Shown: one piece after another, positions 45,455 to 57,366 of the stretch | Numbering within the stretch: position 1 is the first letter of the stretch | How the letters are laid out: each line of letters begins with the position of its first letter | DNA from: Strongylocentrotus purpuratus | Taxonomy: Eukaryota > Echinodermata > Echinoidea > Camarodonta > Strongylocentrotidae | Reading direction: 5' to 3' | Assembly: GCF_000002235.5 (NCBI RefSeq) | Contig: NW_022145594.1 | Coordinates: 20,489,390 to 20,553,389, forward strand | DNA: 64,000 nucleotides | The notes under the pieces: generated by a model | The model's input: the letters and a program-made list of their open reading frames with translations, nothing else | Told to the model about the DNA's origin: nothing | Database searches by the model: none | Translations under genes and position numbers: made by a program

Positions 45455-46265
45455 TAGTCTAGTCTAGGCCTAGAGGCCTGGTCTAGACCTAGATCTAGAC
45501 TAGTCTCTAGTACTACTAGGCCTACACTGACACTCAGTACTGCATGACTGAATAAGACCTGAGCTTGAGCTCGAAGTCGGTGGCAGTGAGACACCAAACA
45601 CGACGTGGGCCTAGATCTAGGCTAGATGATAGATGTAGACCTAGGCCTAGATTCTAGATCTATCTAGATCTAGTCCTCAGTCTCAAGAAATTAGTCAAAG
45701 CACGCCAAACCATGGCATGAATTTATTCAAAGTATTTTGTAAATTATTTTAAAAGATGCAGATCTAGATCTAGAGGTCTAGAATCTAGACCTAACTTAGA
45801 TCTAGACTAGAATCTATTCTAGATTTAGAAATTGAAATGGAATAGACTAGTCTAGACCTAGTCTAGATCTAAATCATTTTTCAAAATAGACCTAGGGTCT
45901 AGACCTAGATCTAGTCTAGGTCTAGTCTAGGTCTAGTTTAGTACTCTAGACTTTCTAGATCTAGAACTAGTAGTAGACCTAGGCCGTAGGGTCTCCCGGT
46001 ATAGACCTCAGGATCTAGATCTAGAATCTAGTCTAGACTATGTGGTCTAGAGTCTAGATCTAGACCTTTCTAAACCTACTTTTCATAAATTCATGCCAAG
46101 CCCGCGCCGATGGTTTGTTGTGTTGTGTCTTGAGTAGTTGAGTGTTTGTGTGTCTCACCGTCACTGAGTTCGAGCACAAGTCTGAGCTGAATGAGAGGTA
46201 CTTTGTCTTTAGGCCCATCTAGATCTAGATCTAGCTAGACTAGACTCTAGTACTGACTGTCGAAT
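45455..46265. repeat. CTAG-rich hairpin inside the Harbinger element
   Basis: The sequence is saturated with TCTAGATCTAG and CTAGACCTAG words. The outer parts are inverted copies: 'gagctcgaagtcggtggcag' near 45568 matches the inverse of the 46150-46180 segment, and 'catgaatttatt' near 45716 matches the inverse near 46086. Such words are self-complementary, so the whole block can fold. No coding sequence. Confidence 0.7.
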
Positions 46266-46827
46266 GTCTCTACACTCAACTCCTACAAATTTATATTACA
46301 TCATGATCATGACATGTCTAGGCCTAGAGTCTACATCAATACATTGTTGTACTTGAATTTTGAAGCAAGTTTAAAATCTGTGCAAGCAAATGGCCAATAA
46401 ATCAATGTGTGTTTTTCCTAATCTACATGTAATCTTAGTCAAATTCAACCTTTCACGTGGGACATCTAATGCTAATTTACATGTACATGTATCTAATTTC
46501 ACATTTTATCAAGCATGAGTAGATTTTTAACAAAACACGACAGGAATTAGCCCCTACGTTCTTATGGAGGTTCAGTGACATCATCTTTCCTAATTACCCA
46601 ATACTAATAGTATGAATCAATAGCACTCATTTCTTTAATGCAATCAAAGTATCGTTAATATTTTTTTTAGAGTTTGCAAAGCTATTCAAAATCAGATTGT
46701 CTACAATACAAAGAATGCAAAACATGTAATATCATAGGATTTATTTGATAAACAATGAATGATATTTTTTCATTTCATGTTCTAATTTTAATTCACTTTT
46801 TTTCTATTTTGTTGTGACAGAGACAGC

Positions 46828-47650
46828 ATGGCTGAATATATTCACCATCTCCGCCAGCTTGATCGGAACAGAGAGTTGATAGGCAGACCTCAGAGAGGCC
46901 TTCGTGACCCATGAACCCTTTTGAAGTGTATGATGATGAGTCATTTCGGACCAGGTACTGGTTTTCCAAAGAGACAGCGCTCTACCTCATCAACTTGGTG
47001 GATGAAGAGCTGAGGAGGACGACAGACAGAAACGACCCAATACCTATACAGGTAGCGACAGCACTTTGATTATATGCTGTTGGTGATTTACCTTATTTAG
47101 TATTTAGTAAATTTCTATTTAATCTGGGCTGAGCGAAAAAGTAAAAGGGTAAAATTGCGGTCAACCTGTTTTGCGGGAGTTTTTTTCATAAACCGGGAGA
47201 TTCTACATCAAAGCGGGAGGAAGGGCGTGGTGGCATAAGACTCCCTCTAAATGCAAGAGGGTTGACAGCCCTGATTTAATAAAAAATCTATTCTACAATT
47301 TTAAGGACTTTAAACATTTCTCAGTTTGAGAATTTGATCTGGCCATGTAACTTGTAAGAAATTGTACTAGTTGATATTTCACTAAAAGGATTTTTTTTTT
47401 TACAGGGTCATTCCAAAAGATGCATGGTGATGAGGCACAACTTTCACAGTCTTCTGTATGCAGAGTCATCAAAGACGTGTCAGAAGCGTTTGCAAGAAGA
47501 AGGAAACAATTCATGAAGTTCCCAACATCAAGAGAAGAAGTAGAAGCAACACAGCAGCAGTTCTACCAATACTGCAGTTTGCCAGGTTTTCTAGGTGCAA
47601 TTGTTAGGATTCATGTCTACTTCAGGAGTCCTGGTGGAGATCAAGCCCTG
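46828..47650 (+). pseudogene. Harbinger transposase, N-terminal part, broken
   Basis: Exon 1 (ATG 46828 to 47082) begins MAEYIHHLRQLDRN. A one-base frame change near 46913 leads into NPFEVYDDESFRTRYWFSKE and LYLINLVDEELRR, then VATAL, a TGA where Arg is expected, and LYAVG. Donor G|GTGATT at 47083 and acceptor TTTACAG at 47405 join to SFQKMHGDEAQLSQSSVCRV, then FARRRKQFMKFP. This is the usual HARBI1-type order up to the start of the DDE domain. After GGDQALYFINRKN the similarity ends, and the rest of the catalytic domain is missing. Not functional. Confidence 0.85.
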
Positions 47651-49670
47651 TATTTTATTAATAGGAAGAACATATACTCTATTAATGAAATGAAAATTTT
47701 CCCTTTTTTTGGAGATGCTCCCCATTTACTTTTAATCCAATTAATTAAATGACCGATATGGAATCGGTTCACCCTTTAGTTTCTCTGAACGAAACGTACA
47801 CCCATGCAGTACTGTGGTCTGAAACAATTAGACCGTATGATTTGAAATCTAATGGTTGATATAGTTCCTCCCAAAACATTTTTGCAAAAGGTACCAACCA
47901 CTTTGAAAGGGAAATCGTCATCATCTTCATCATCATCAACATCATCACTGAAATCGTTATTTGACTGCTTCATCACCATCACCACCGACAACATTGCTGT
48001 CATCATCATCGACATCATCATCGACTTCAACATTGTCTTCGTCAATAACCTTGAATACTTGTTTTGATTATCCATATTAAATCGTCAATATTTAAATATA
48101 AATTTCTCTTGTTTGATGGTGTGGTTTTTCTCGTGAAATCATTAAGTTAGGAGGTAAACGTTTTACAAGTGAATGACCTACTTTGTTTATCTTGTTTAAT
48201 TATTAATATACCATTTGCTGTTATCTATTACTTATAATTACCCAGTACACACCATGATTTAAAATGGATTCGTTATGTTTCGCTAAATCCAAACACCCAC
48301 AGAGAGAGAGCAAAAGATAAAGAGAGAGATGAAGAAAGAAGGAGAAAGGGTATGTGTGAGAGAGAGAGAGGTGGAGAAAAAAGAGAAAGAAAAGGGGTAC
48401 GAGAGGGATTTAAAAAAAATGGAGTTCTAACGAAATAAAAAGATATTTGAGAGAGGTGGGGTGGAGAGCTGGTGAAAAAAGAGAGACAACGAACAAAAAC
48501 AAGGAAGGTGAAAGAGTGAGAAGTAGAGACGAAATTTACAAAAAAGTTCTTTTCTTTTTGTTTAAATCACTATTCCCTTGAGAAATTCTATAAAGCAGAA
48601 AAATTAAGAAAAAAAATGAACGCCCCCCTAAGAAAAGAATTAATACAGCAAATAAACAAATTCAGAAAAATTAATGCCCCCCCCCTAAGAAAACAATTAA
48701 TGCCCCCTCCCCCCTAAGAAAAAATAAAAACAAAATTACCCCAACCCCCAGTAAAGCCCCACCCCCTAAGAAAACAATTAATGCCCCCTCCCTCCTATGA
48801 AAAATTAAGAACAAAATCAACCCCCCTCCCCCCCCCCCTCAAAAAAAAAAACCCATCCCCTAAGAAAACAATTAAGGTTCCCCCCCCCCCCCCCGAATTA
48901 GGCCTAATAATTCTTTATCACATGTCAAGACTGCCTTGTTTTTGCTGTCCTTCTATTTTATATGACCAGTAAGCCCGGGTTTTTTTTTCTCAATACATCT
49001 ATGCATTTTATGCATTAATGCCAGTATTTTCTATCAGATAGTATTTATCGTAACCTTTCAGCCCTTTCTTTCTACATCATCAACACATTCTGGACTAAAC
49101 GTCATCGATCGCTTTCGCTGCCTCTACGGAGTCTACGCTATATATAACACGAGTCTACTCTTACTTCAGATTGATTAATTGCTAAACTAAAGTGTGACCT
49201 ACGCTCTAAAATCATCATAACAATCAACGAAAATGTGATCATATAGCTCTAAAATGAACACTACATCAAAGAAAATTTTCACTCTGGTATAAGGGTCGTT
49301 TACAGAAGTTTTTTGTGGACTCTTCCACGAAAACTGTCGATGTTTAGTGTGTTGTGATGCCCAGCTGATCATAATTATGTCGGACGATTATAGGCCATAA
49401 ATTAACAACGATAGTGAGGAATTATTGAGGTAATTTATGCGAAATTCGGTAATATTTTGAGGACATCTGTCAGAGAACTGTTTTAGTATGTGAATAGTGG
49501 TTTAAAGTCTTATCTCAACTTAGAATCGGTCGGTTTTCAGTCTCTACTTGTAGGCGAAGAGTATAGCCCAAATACAACTGGATCTGGACTTAGCAGACGA
49601 CGGTGAACTAGGTGGAGTAACCAAGTGTACTAAGCGCGCATGCTCAGTTCAATGCTTCAATTCTGCGCAT
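47651..49670. other. Rest of Harbinger interior; low complexity, no gene
   Basis: ATC-type trinucleotide repeats at 47920-48050 give spurious Ser/Asp-rich frames on both strands. Purine-rich and C-run DNA fills 48300-48895. The 48900-49670 segment is unremarkable. Confidence 0.6.
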
Positions 49671-50079
49671 GCTCAGTTTATTTTTTTGCTCTCTTAGGCA
49701 TGCTTAAACCGTGGGTTAAACCGTGGGTTAGATTTAGTTATTTAACCCACGCTTTGTGAATACCGAGCGAGGTTTAAACCGTGGGTTAGATTTAGCCTGG
49801 GCTAAATAACCCAGGGTTAGATTTAGCCTGGGTTAAATCTAAACCTCCTTTGTGAATTCGGGCCTTAGTGTGTAATCTGAACGTGACTTTTATACGATAT
49901 ACAATAGTGTATTGAAATAGTGTATCAGAATCCTTTTTTTAAATATAATGTTAGCCAAAAGATCATGAGTCTTGTTCAGACGGAGGCAAGTTACCCTAGG
50001 GTAAAGGTCGTGTTGAGAGCTAGTCGGGGTATATATGGCGGGGTATATAGCGGGCCAAGTATGCCACTCTCCGTACAAC

Positions 50080-51100
50080 CAGGGGCGTCGCTAGACCTTT
50101 TTCAGTGGGGGGGGGGGGGGGGGGTAGAGGCCAACGATTGGCGACAAAACTAGCCACCAATTACCGACAAAATTAAATGTCCCAATATCTACAAATTTAT
50201 CTCTATAAACCCGGGGCCGAAGGCTAAATCGTTTTCCTATGGACTATCTATAGTAATTGCGTATGCGCAAATGATCATTTTCCTCGACGACATAAATATA
50301 CGAATTATTTCGTCAACTTAGTCAACATCAAAGCTATATATTTTAATGCAGGTGCGGAACTAGGATCTTATTTTAGGAAGGGACGGTAGTGAGCAAGCGA
50401 ATCACTTAAAGAGCGCGCGAAGCGCGCTCATTAGGGGGTGTCGGTGTTAGGCCTCCCGCACGAAGCGTGGAAGCTTAGACGTTTCCTTAAATTATTAGGA
50501 AAAGAAGACGATTTATTGTACCGATCTCGACTGTTAATCCTTGTCTGAATGAAGTCCCCCCCCCCCTCCCGCGCGAAGCGCGAAAGCTTTGACTTTTCAT
50601 TAAATTATTATTAAATGTAGACGATTTGCTGTTCTGTTCTCGAATCTTAATCCTTATCTGAATTCAGTTCTGCCCCTCCCGCGCGAAGCGCGAAAGTTTT
50701 GGCGTTTCATTACATTATTAGAAAGTAGACGATTCGTTGAACCGTGCTCGACTCTTAATCCTTGTCTGAATTCAGTTTCTCCCCCTCTCGCGTGAAGCGC
50801 GGAAGCTATGGCGTTTCATTAAATTATTAGAGAAAGTAGACGATTCGTTGAACAGTGCTCGACTCTTAATCCTTGTCTGAATTCAGTTTCTCCCCCTCCC
50901 GCGCGAAGCGCGGAAGCTTTGACGTAACATTAGATTATGAGAAAATGCAGGCGATTCGGTGTCGGCCTACTGTTCTCGACGCTTAATCCGTAATCTCTTT
51001 TTTGTTTTTCCCGACGGCAGCGCAATTTTACCGACAATATCCTGACAGGTGAAGGGGTGTCGCACCCCCACACCCCCCCCCCCCCTTGGCGACGCCCCTG
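50080..51100. mobile_element. Non-autonomous hAT element, 1.0 kb
   Basis: Ends CAGGGGCGTCGC and its inverse at 51089-51100, with the 8-bp target duplication CGTACAAC at 50072-50079 and 51101-51108. Both features are typical of hAT. The interior has five tandem units of about 110 bp (roughly 50450-50990), each with a GCGCGAAGCGCG-like palindrome and CGACTCTTAATCCTTGTCTG. G-run and C-run stretches lie near the ends. No transposase. Confidence 0.88.
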
Positions 51101-51108
51101 CGTACAAC

Positions 51109-52399
51109 TATTCAACTACACGACTATACATCTATCCAGCCGGCCAATCAGAACGCAGGAAACTGTACATCTATACAACTGAGGAAAAACCTGTATTTCA
51201 TTATATTTAACGTAATGCTATATAAAGACAATAAGCGGAGGACCAAAGTCAAATATCATGCTTAGTTATTGAGTTGCCTGCCACTACAACACAAGCTAAG
51301 CACAGTTTGTTTATTGGAAAGATTGTATCATAATACACAATACCTCAGATTTTTTTTTTTATTTGTAGCAAACACCCCTCAATTGGAGGGGGGCATCCCA
51401 AAAAGCGGCCCTACTTTGACGAAAAATAGTATTTTGTAAATAATAATTTGAGGAAACCTTGACCTACCATGAGTTTGGTGTCATATGAAAGAAAGTTAAA
51501 TTATCTACATCTTGATACCAATCTTAACGGAATCGGGATTAAATAACATCGCAAATTTCAGTAAAAAACATGACTCTTTGTGATTTTTTTCGAAACTTAT
51601 GGTAGTTAAAGGTTTTCTTTGAATTATCATTTACAAACGCTAGGTTTTACACACAAAGCACTGCAAAAACCGTCACTTAAAACAAAGCTTTAACTTTGAA
51701 CAAGTGACGTGATCATTTATATAATTCCTTCTCTTTTGAAACATTGTTTAATTTGTGCACCGATCCATGTGTATTGCCGAGATGTAAAAAGCACTGCACC
51801 TATCTTGTCAGTACACGTTGCATACACTCAAGCTGTACGCTTTTATACAACACCGTTAGCTGATAGTAGAGAGGTCCTCATCACAACAGTGAAACGGTAA
51901 GGTAACTTTATGTGTTATATATTTGTTTTGATATACACAATAAAAGCTTGACATCAATGAGATTCGGGACACTTTACAATTTGGCTAATTTTCCTCAATT
52001 TCAAAGTTATCACAAGGATTTAAGACGGGTTTTGGATCGGCATACCTTGCCCCAAACCGTTTCAGGTTAAAAAAAGGTGTTATCAATGTAATGTCAGTAA
52101 CGTGTGAAGGTACCTAGAACATGGAGGGTTATGATCCAATCTTTTGAAATGGTGTGGAAAATTTCATGAACCGAGATACTGAATTCATCATATCGCCTTA
52201 ACTTTGAATCATATTCTTGTAAAAACATTGTGTAAACTTTTGATCGTCATTCTAGCTGACAATTGTTTCATATTATCTAAAATATATCTTTATTTAGTCA
52301 AAAATGTCACTTGTCAAAAGTGTAAAGAGTAGTTCCTTAGCATTGACAAAACAATCCTTACTATGAAGAATATTTTGGTAGTCATGTTTATTTTGTTAA
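51109..52399. other. No gene seen
   Basis: 51270-51350 resembles 6860-6950 ('ctaagcaca..ttgtttatt.gaaagatt'), so at least this part is repetitive. The frame at 51709-51900 is unsupported. Confidence 0.4.
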
Positions 52400-53078
52400 T
52401 TGTCATTCTAGTATCTGACAAGTGCCCCTTTTCTTTTTGATAAGTGCCCCACCCCCTTTTAAAAACAAAGCCCCCTCCCCTTCTAATAAATGCCCCTTTT
52501 CACCTCCGATAAATGGCCCTATTAAAATCTGATAAGTGCCAATTTTCCTTTGCAATAAGTCTTTTTTTTTCCTTTCTCATAAGTGCCTTTGGTAAATGCC
52601 CCCTTTAAGGTTCGAGAAGTGCCCATTAACACGTCTGATAGGTGTCCCCTTCACTTTTGATTATTGCCCCTTTTCCTATGTTATAATTACCCTTTCCCCT
52701 TTTGATAAGACTGCTCCTTTTCATCGTTGATGAGTGCCCTCATTTCACCTCTTAATAAGTGCCCCCTTCTATTATGACACTTGCCCCTTTTCCTATCGAA
52801 TAAGTGCCCATTTTCTTTCTGATAGGTGCCCCTTTCCTTTCTCATAAATGCCCCATTTTCAACACTGATAAATACCTATATCAAAATCCGATAGGTGCCC
52901 TTTTTCCGCTATAATAAGTTTCCCTTTTCCATTTTCATAAGTGTCCCTTTTCATCTCTGGTGAGAGCCTCTTTCATGTGCGAGAATGCCGCTTTTCAAAG
53001 ATTTCCCATTTCACCTCTGATAAGTAACCCTACTAAAATATGATAGGTACCCATTATTCAGATTTGTTTTTGTCCCCA
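52400..53078. repeat. Degenerate AAGTGCCCC tandem tract without clear ends
   Basis: Irregular units of about 20-45 bp, each with a 'gataagtgcccctttt' core, in the same orientation as the 59824-61600 element. No terminal inverted repeats. Probably the remnant of an element of the hAT family below. Confidence 0.65.
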
Positions 53079-53612
53079 GGTAATAGAAAGTATTATCCTT
53101 CCGGAATTTCCGCAATGAACATGATTGAGAGACCTATCACTCGATTCATTTAATATTTCAACGCCATGTACGGTTGCAATGAATTAGTAGATTGCCCTCT
53201 GTAAGAAGAACTGTAGAAATAGCTAAACAGTTTCGAAAAACTATGTTTTTTAATACTTTTTATTGAAAGTCACATGAATTTCATAAGAAGCGAGTGTACA
53301 TGTGTTTCTGATTATACAGATTTCATTATTTTTACAAACATACCATTTGTAGGTCGATTCATTTTCTATAAAGAAAACCAGTGAATATGCAAACACTGGT
53401 ATCTCGGGCTTGGGGAGTATCTTTAAAAGGGAGGGGACATCAGCATAAGGACACCTAGAAAACAGCTAGAACCCCCCCCCCTCCCCCCACAAAGTATGAA
53501 CACAAAGCAGGACAAACTACATTTTGAGACCTTGAACCCGGGCCCAAATTCTAGTTAATACGTTATCAAGGATCATCTCCGTCATTGTTTCTATTCTTAC
53601 ATGAATCTGGAT

Positions 53613-55248
53613 CAGAGGCGGCGGAGCGACTTTCAAAGTGGGGGGGGGGGGGGGGGGGACCAACAAAAAAGGGCGCCTTCAAAGGGAAATCTCAAAGGGA
53701 AAATATACCATTTTTTAGACACCGGTATATACCCCTATATTGTGATTACACTATCGGGGATGATTTCAATATTTATTATCTCTTTATACATCATATAAGA
53801 TATTGCTTAAGTATCATACTTTGCAGTTGGTGGTGATGGTCTAAAAAATTCATTTGCGAGCGAGGAAAAATTTCAAGATTCGTGAGGTCGCAGAGGAAAA
53901 ACCCAATCCTAATGGGGTGATAAGCACATTCTCATAACGGAAGACTGAAAAGATCTTTGATAAGTTACATAATTATACCATATATAACTACGAGCGAGCG
54001 TAACGAGCGAGCTTTGGAGGAAATTGCTTTTATTCGCTTGAAATTAGGGGCACGTTTAATGATGACAGGAAAAAGGACACTTATCGAAAGGGTTAAGACA
54101 CTTGTTATAAAATAAAAGGAGCACGTGTCAAAGTAAGCAAATGCTAATTATCAGAGGTGAAAATGGGGCACTTCTTACACCTAAAAAAAGAGGCATGCAC
54201 CAGGGATGAAAAGGAAACGGACATTTGTCGACGGAAAAGAGGCACCCATCAGATTTTGATAGGGGGGCATTTATAAGAAGTGAAAAGGGGCATTTATGAA
54301 AAAGGGATAGGTTCTTTATTAGAAAGGAAATTGGGCACATATCATTGTTAAAAGGGAAATGAGAAGGGGAAGTGGCCCTTATTAAAAAGAAAAAGAGGCA
54401 CATGTTAAAATAAACCGGGCACTTATCAAAGACGTAAAGTGGTAATTATAACAAGGGTAAGGGGCACTTATAAGGAAACAGAGCATTTATTAGGAAGGAA
54501 AAGGGGGACGTGTCAAAATAAAAAGAGCATTTATTAGAGATGGAAAGAGCACTTATCAGGAGGGGAAGGGGTACTTGTCAAAGTAAAACGAGTATCTCTC
54601 AGAATTAAATAGGGTCATTTACAAGAGATGAAAGGGGGCACTTATAATAATGAAAAGGAACTATTTTCATAGATGAAAATGGGCATTCATAAAAAGGGAA
54701 AAGGGTTCTTTTTAGAAGGGGGCAGTTATCATAAGACAAATGGGCACTAATTAAAAAGGAAAGGGGGCAAATGTGAACATATAAGGTGCGCTTATCTAAG
54801 TTAAAAAGGGGTAGTTATTAAAAGGGGAAGGGGCACTTTTTACAAAGGAAAAGGGAAACTTGTCAAAGCAAGAGGGGAACCTCTCAGATTTGAATAGGGC
54901 AATTATCAGAGGTGAAGGGGGCGCCCCTTAAAAAATAAAATGGGGCGCTTCTCATACCTACCAAGGGAAACTTACTAGAGATTAAAAAGGTCACTTATGA
55001 GAATGGAAAATGGACACTTATTGCGAAGAAAAATGGGAACTTTTCAAAGGGAAAGGGGTACGTGTCAAAACAAAAGGCGCACTTTAATACCAGAGGTGGA
55101 AAGGGGAAGGGGCACTTTTAAAAATTAATAGGGGCACTTGTCAAAGTAAAGGGGGCACTTTTCCTAAGCAAAAGGGGCACTTTTAGGGTACTTGAAAAAG
55201 TGGGAGGGCACTGTGCCCCCCCCCTGCCCCCCGGGAGCGCCGCCTCTG
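53613..55248. mobile_element. hAT-like element H1, 1.6 kb, packed with GGGGCACTTAT repeats
   Basis: Ends CAGAGGCGGCGGAGC and an inverse GCGCCGCCTCTG, with the 8-bp target duplication ATCTGGAT at 53605-53612 and 55249-55256. The interior is dozens of irregular units like AAAAGGGGCACTTATCA. A small conserved non-repeat segment (53990-54060, 'gagcgagcgtaacgagcgag') is also present in the other copies. No transposase. Confidence 0.85.
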
Positions 55249-56155
55249 ATCTGGATGTAGGTACTACTTCCACACCATACGTTGTCGTTGTGTGTAATGT
55301 TCTGACGATTCATTTTCATGTCAGGCAACCCTCTGGTGAGCTTTTCATTCATCAAAAGAACCTGTTGTTTACAAAAGTATGCATACAATTTGTTAACACG
55401 TCCATTGAAAAGCAAGATCATTCGCACCCCATGACTAATGCTAACAGTTCTTGTAGGCCCTATTTGTATTAGACTTGTTATAAATTACAAGTGCAAAACA
55501 AATTTGTTCACAGCCAATGGACCAATGCGAGGATTTTAGTATCATATAACATTATCAGATATTGTACTTTGTCACTGATAGGGCTTTTTATGAAGCAGGA
55601 CCCAGTTGAAGCACACGGTGCCTACCAATTGCAATATGATTTTCTTTTAGCTTGCCGTTCGTTTGCATTGTATGCATATATATAATGTGATTTGCTTTTG
55701 AAAATGTAGAGACATATCACTGTCAGTTGCGCAGTAGTTTCAAGTTGGACTTTATGCAAACTCGGGGCCATCTTGATTGCGTCTAAAGCACAATTTAGGA
55801 GTAGATATCAGTGAATTCTTCTTTTTTCGACAAAGTTTTTATCATCGAAGGAGTCTCTACGTTGTCAACGATCTTTTGGAATTTATATTACGAAGGTTAG
55901 AATAGCAGCTGACGTCTAACTTGGGTAAGAATATACTGTGTGTCGCTTTGGTGGAGTATGACAAATTTAGGAGATAATTAAACACGGAAGTGAGAGAGAA
56001 AATGTAAAAGAGAAGAAACGAGCGTATATGGGTGTAGACTATGTAGTCTGTGGTGTATTACTAAGTTTGTGAGAGGAAGTGTTCGAGGCAAACAGGAGGA
56101 GAAAAGAAGGTGATATAATTGTCTGATGTCAATGAAGCGGAATGAAGCAGTATAT

Positions 56156-56756
56156 CGTCGGTGGGGTGACAAAACCTCGTGGGGTGGGGTGACAAAATCT
56201 CAAAAATCATGAATTTTCAGGAGAGCGAAAAAACTTTCCTGTCTCAACAAATTTAGTGCTGTGACACCGTCCTTTCTTTTTAAAATTGGAATATTCATAC
56301 AATTTTTAATGTCATTGTTGAAATACAGTAAAATAATTGTTTTTATATTTGAAAGTGAGTTACGAGGTTTTTGCTTTTATCTACATTGAAATACGAGTTT
56401 TTAGTTGTTATTCAAATTGAGATACGAGTTCTTACTTTCAACTCTGAATCAGTTACGAGGTTTTGGTTGAATAAGTTACGAGGATTTGAATACACTAACT
56501 TCGGTACTGTTAGGCTGTGTGTGAGTTACGAGGAAAAGGAATTACGTATCTTATGTTACGAGGTTTTGTCAGCGCAGCTTCAAAGGGGGTTAAAGTTACG
56601 AGGTTTAGTTTAAGAGTGTTTGGATTTGTGAAAAACCGAGACAGGAGGCGTTCCATAGATTTATCAGGTGGTGTCGTAGGCCATTAGCTACAAAATTATG
56701 CAAACAAATCAAAATCTCAAAAAATTGAGATACGAGGTTTTGTCACCCCACCGACG
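56156..56756. mobile_element. 601-bp element with CGTCGGTGGGGTGACAAAAC ends
   Basis: Inverted ends of at least 20 bp and an ATAT target duplication (56152-56155, 56757-56760). The interior repeats GTTACGAGGTTTT. The duplicated block at 58790-58810 shows the empty site. Superfamily unassigned; a 4-bp duplication does not fit hAT, Harbinger or Tc1/mariner. Confidence 0.8.
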
Positions 56757-57044
56757 ATATTTTACTTCTATTTTATTATATATAAACTGAGGCTCAAAGT
56801 TAAGTATGAAGTAGATTCCCCCTTTCTCTCCCCCTCGGCTGTATACCTCTCTTTGTTTTTCTCTTTCCCCCTCGTGTGTATTCATGTATTTCTGATTATC
56901 TAGATTTCAATGTTTCTACATATTAATGACATAGCAAACATTCTTTCTGTAGTCAGTCAATGCCGGAAAGAAACGCACCTTTCTGAAAACTTCACTTTTT
57001 TATGCAAAAATTGATATTTGTTTTATGCGTGCAAGTCAGGTTGA

Positions 57045-57366
57045 GTGGATGATACAATGTTTCAGTATAAGGGGGCGATACCGGGGGGACGGGGAGGGGG
57101 GTTGTCCCTCCCCCGGAAAATACTGACTACAGACTGTAACACACTTTTAGGCTCTGGAGGGCCCAAGAGTGCAGCGTTCAGACTAATAAAAATGCACATT
57201 TTCTTCTCGCTCGGTCGCTACGCTCCATCGCATAATATCCTTCAGAATGTACGAGTAAATTTTGTAGAAAATCTGTATTCTGTTAGTATCACGTAAGCAC
57301 AGTTTACACTATGCTCCCTCGTCCCTTGCATTTCGTACCCCCGGTCATGAAAAGTTATCGCCGCCC
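57045..57366. repeat. Possible decayed hAT-like fragment
   Basis: Left side GGGGGCGATACCGGGGGG and right side CGCCGCCCCTG recall hAT termini, but I see no target duplication. It abuts duplicated block X copy 2. Confidence 0.35.

Larger units (their letters stand above)
44584..49864 (+). mobile_element. PIF/Harbinger transposon, 5.3 kb, TTA target duplication
   Basis: The terminal inverted repeats begin GGCCCGAATTCACAAAGGAG at 44584 and are mirrored at 49864. TTA flanks the element at 44581-44583 and 49865-49867. Subterminal motifs (GGCTAAATCGCGTCAT, GGTTTAACC types) repeat on both sides. A broken transposase lies at 46828-47650. The interior also holds a CTAG-rich hairpin (45455-46265), G-runs at 45303-45335, GA-rich DNA (48300-48530) and C-runs (48620-48895). 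No second (Myb-like) protein of the kind Harbingers carry was recognised. Confidence 0.88.
53083..56960 (+). repeat. Duplicated block X, copy 1 (with two insertions)
   Basis: Collinear with 57367-59005 when the hAT-like element (53613-55248) and the 601-bp element (56156-56756) are removed. The copy includes a roughly 65-codon frame (VVVCNVLTIHFHVRQPSGEL ... NSSCRPYLY) that is also open in copy 2. Function unknown. Confidence 0.85.

Noticed and set aside
47776-48075. Asp/Ser-rich frames on both strands
   Set aside because: Produced by ATC/GAT trinucleotide repeats inside the Harbinger element.
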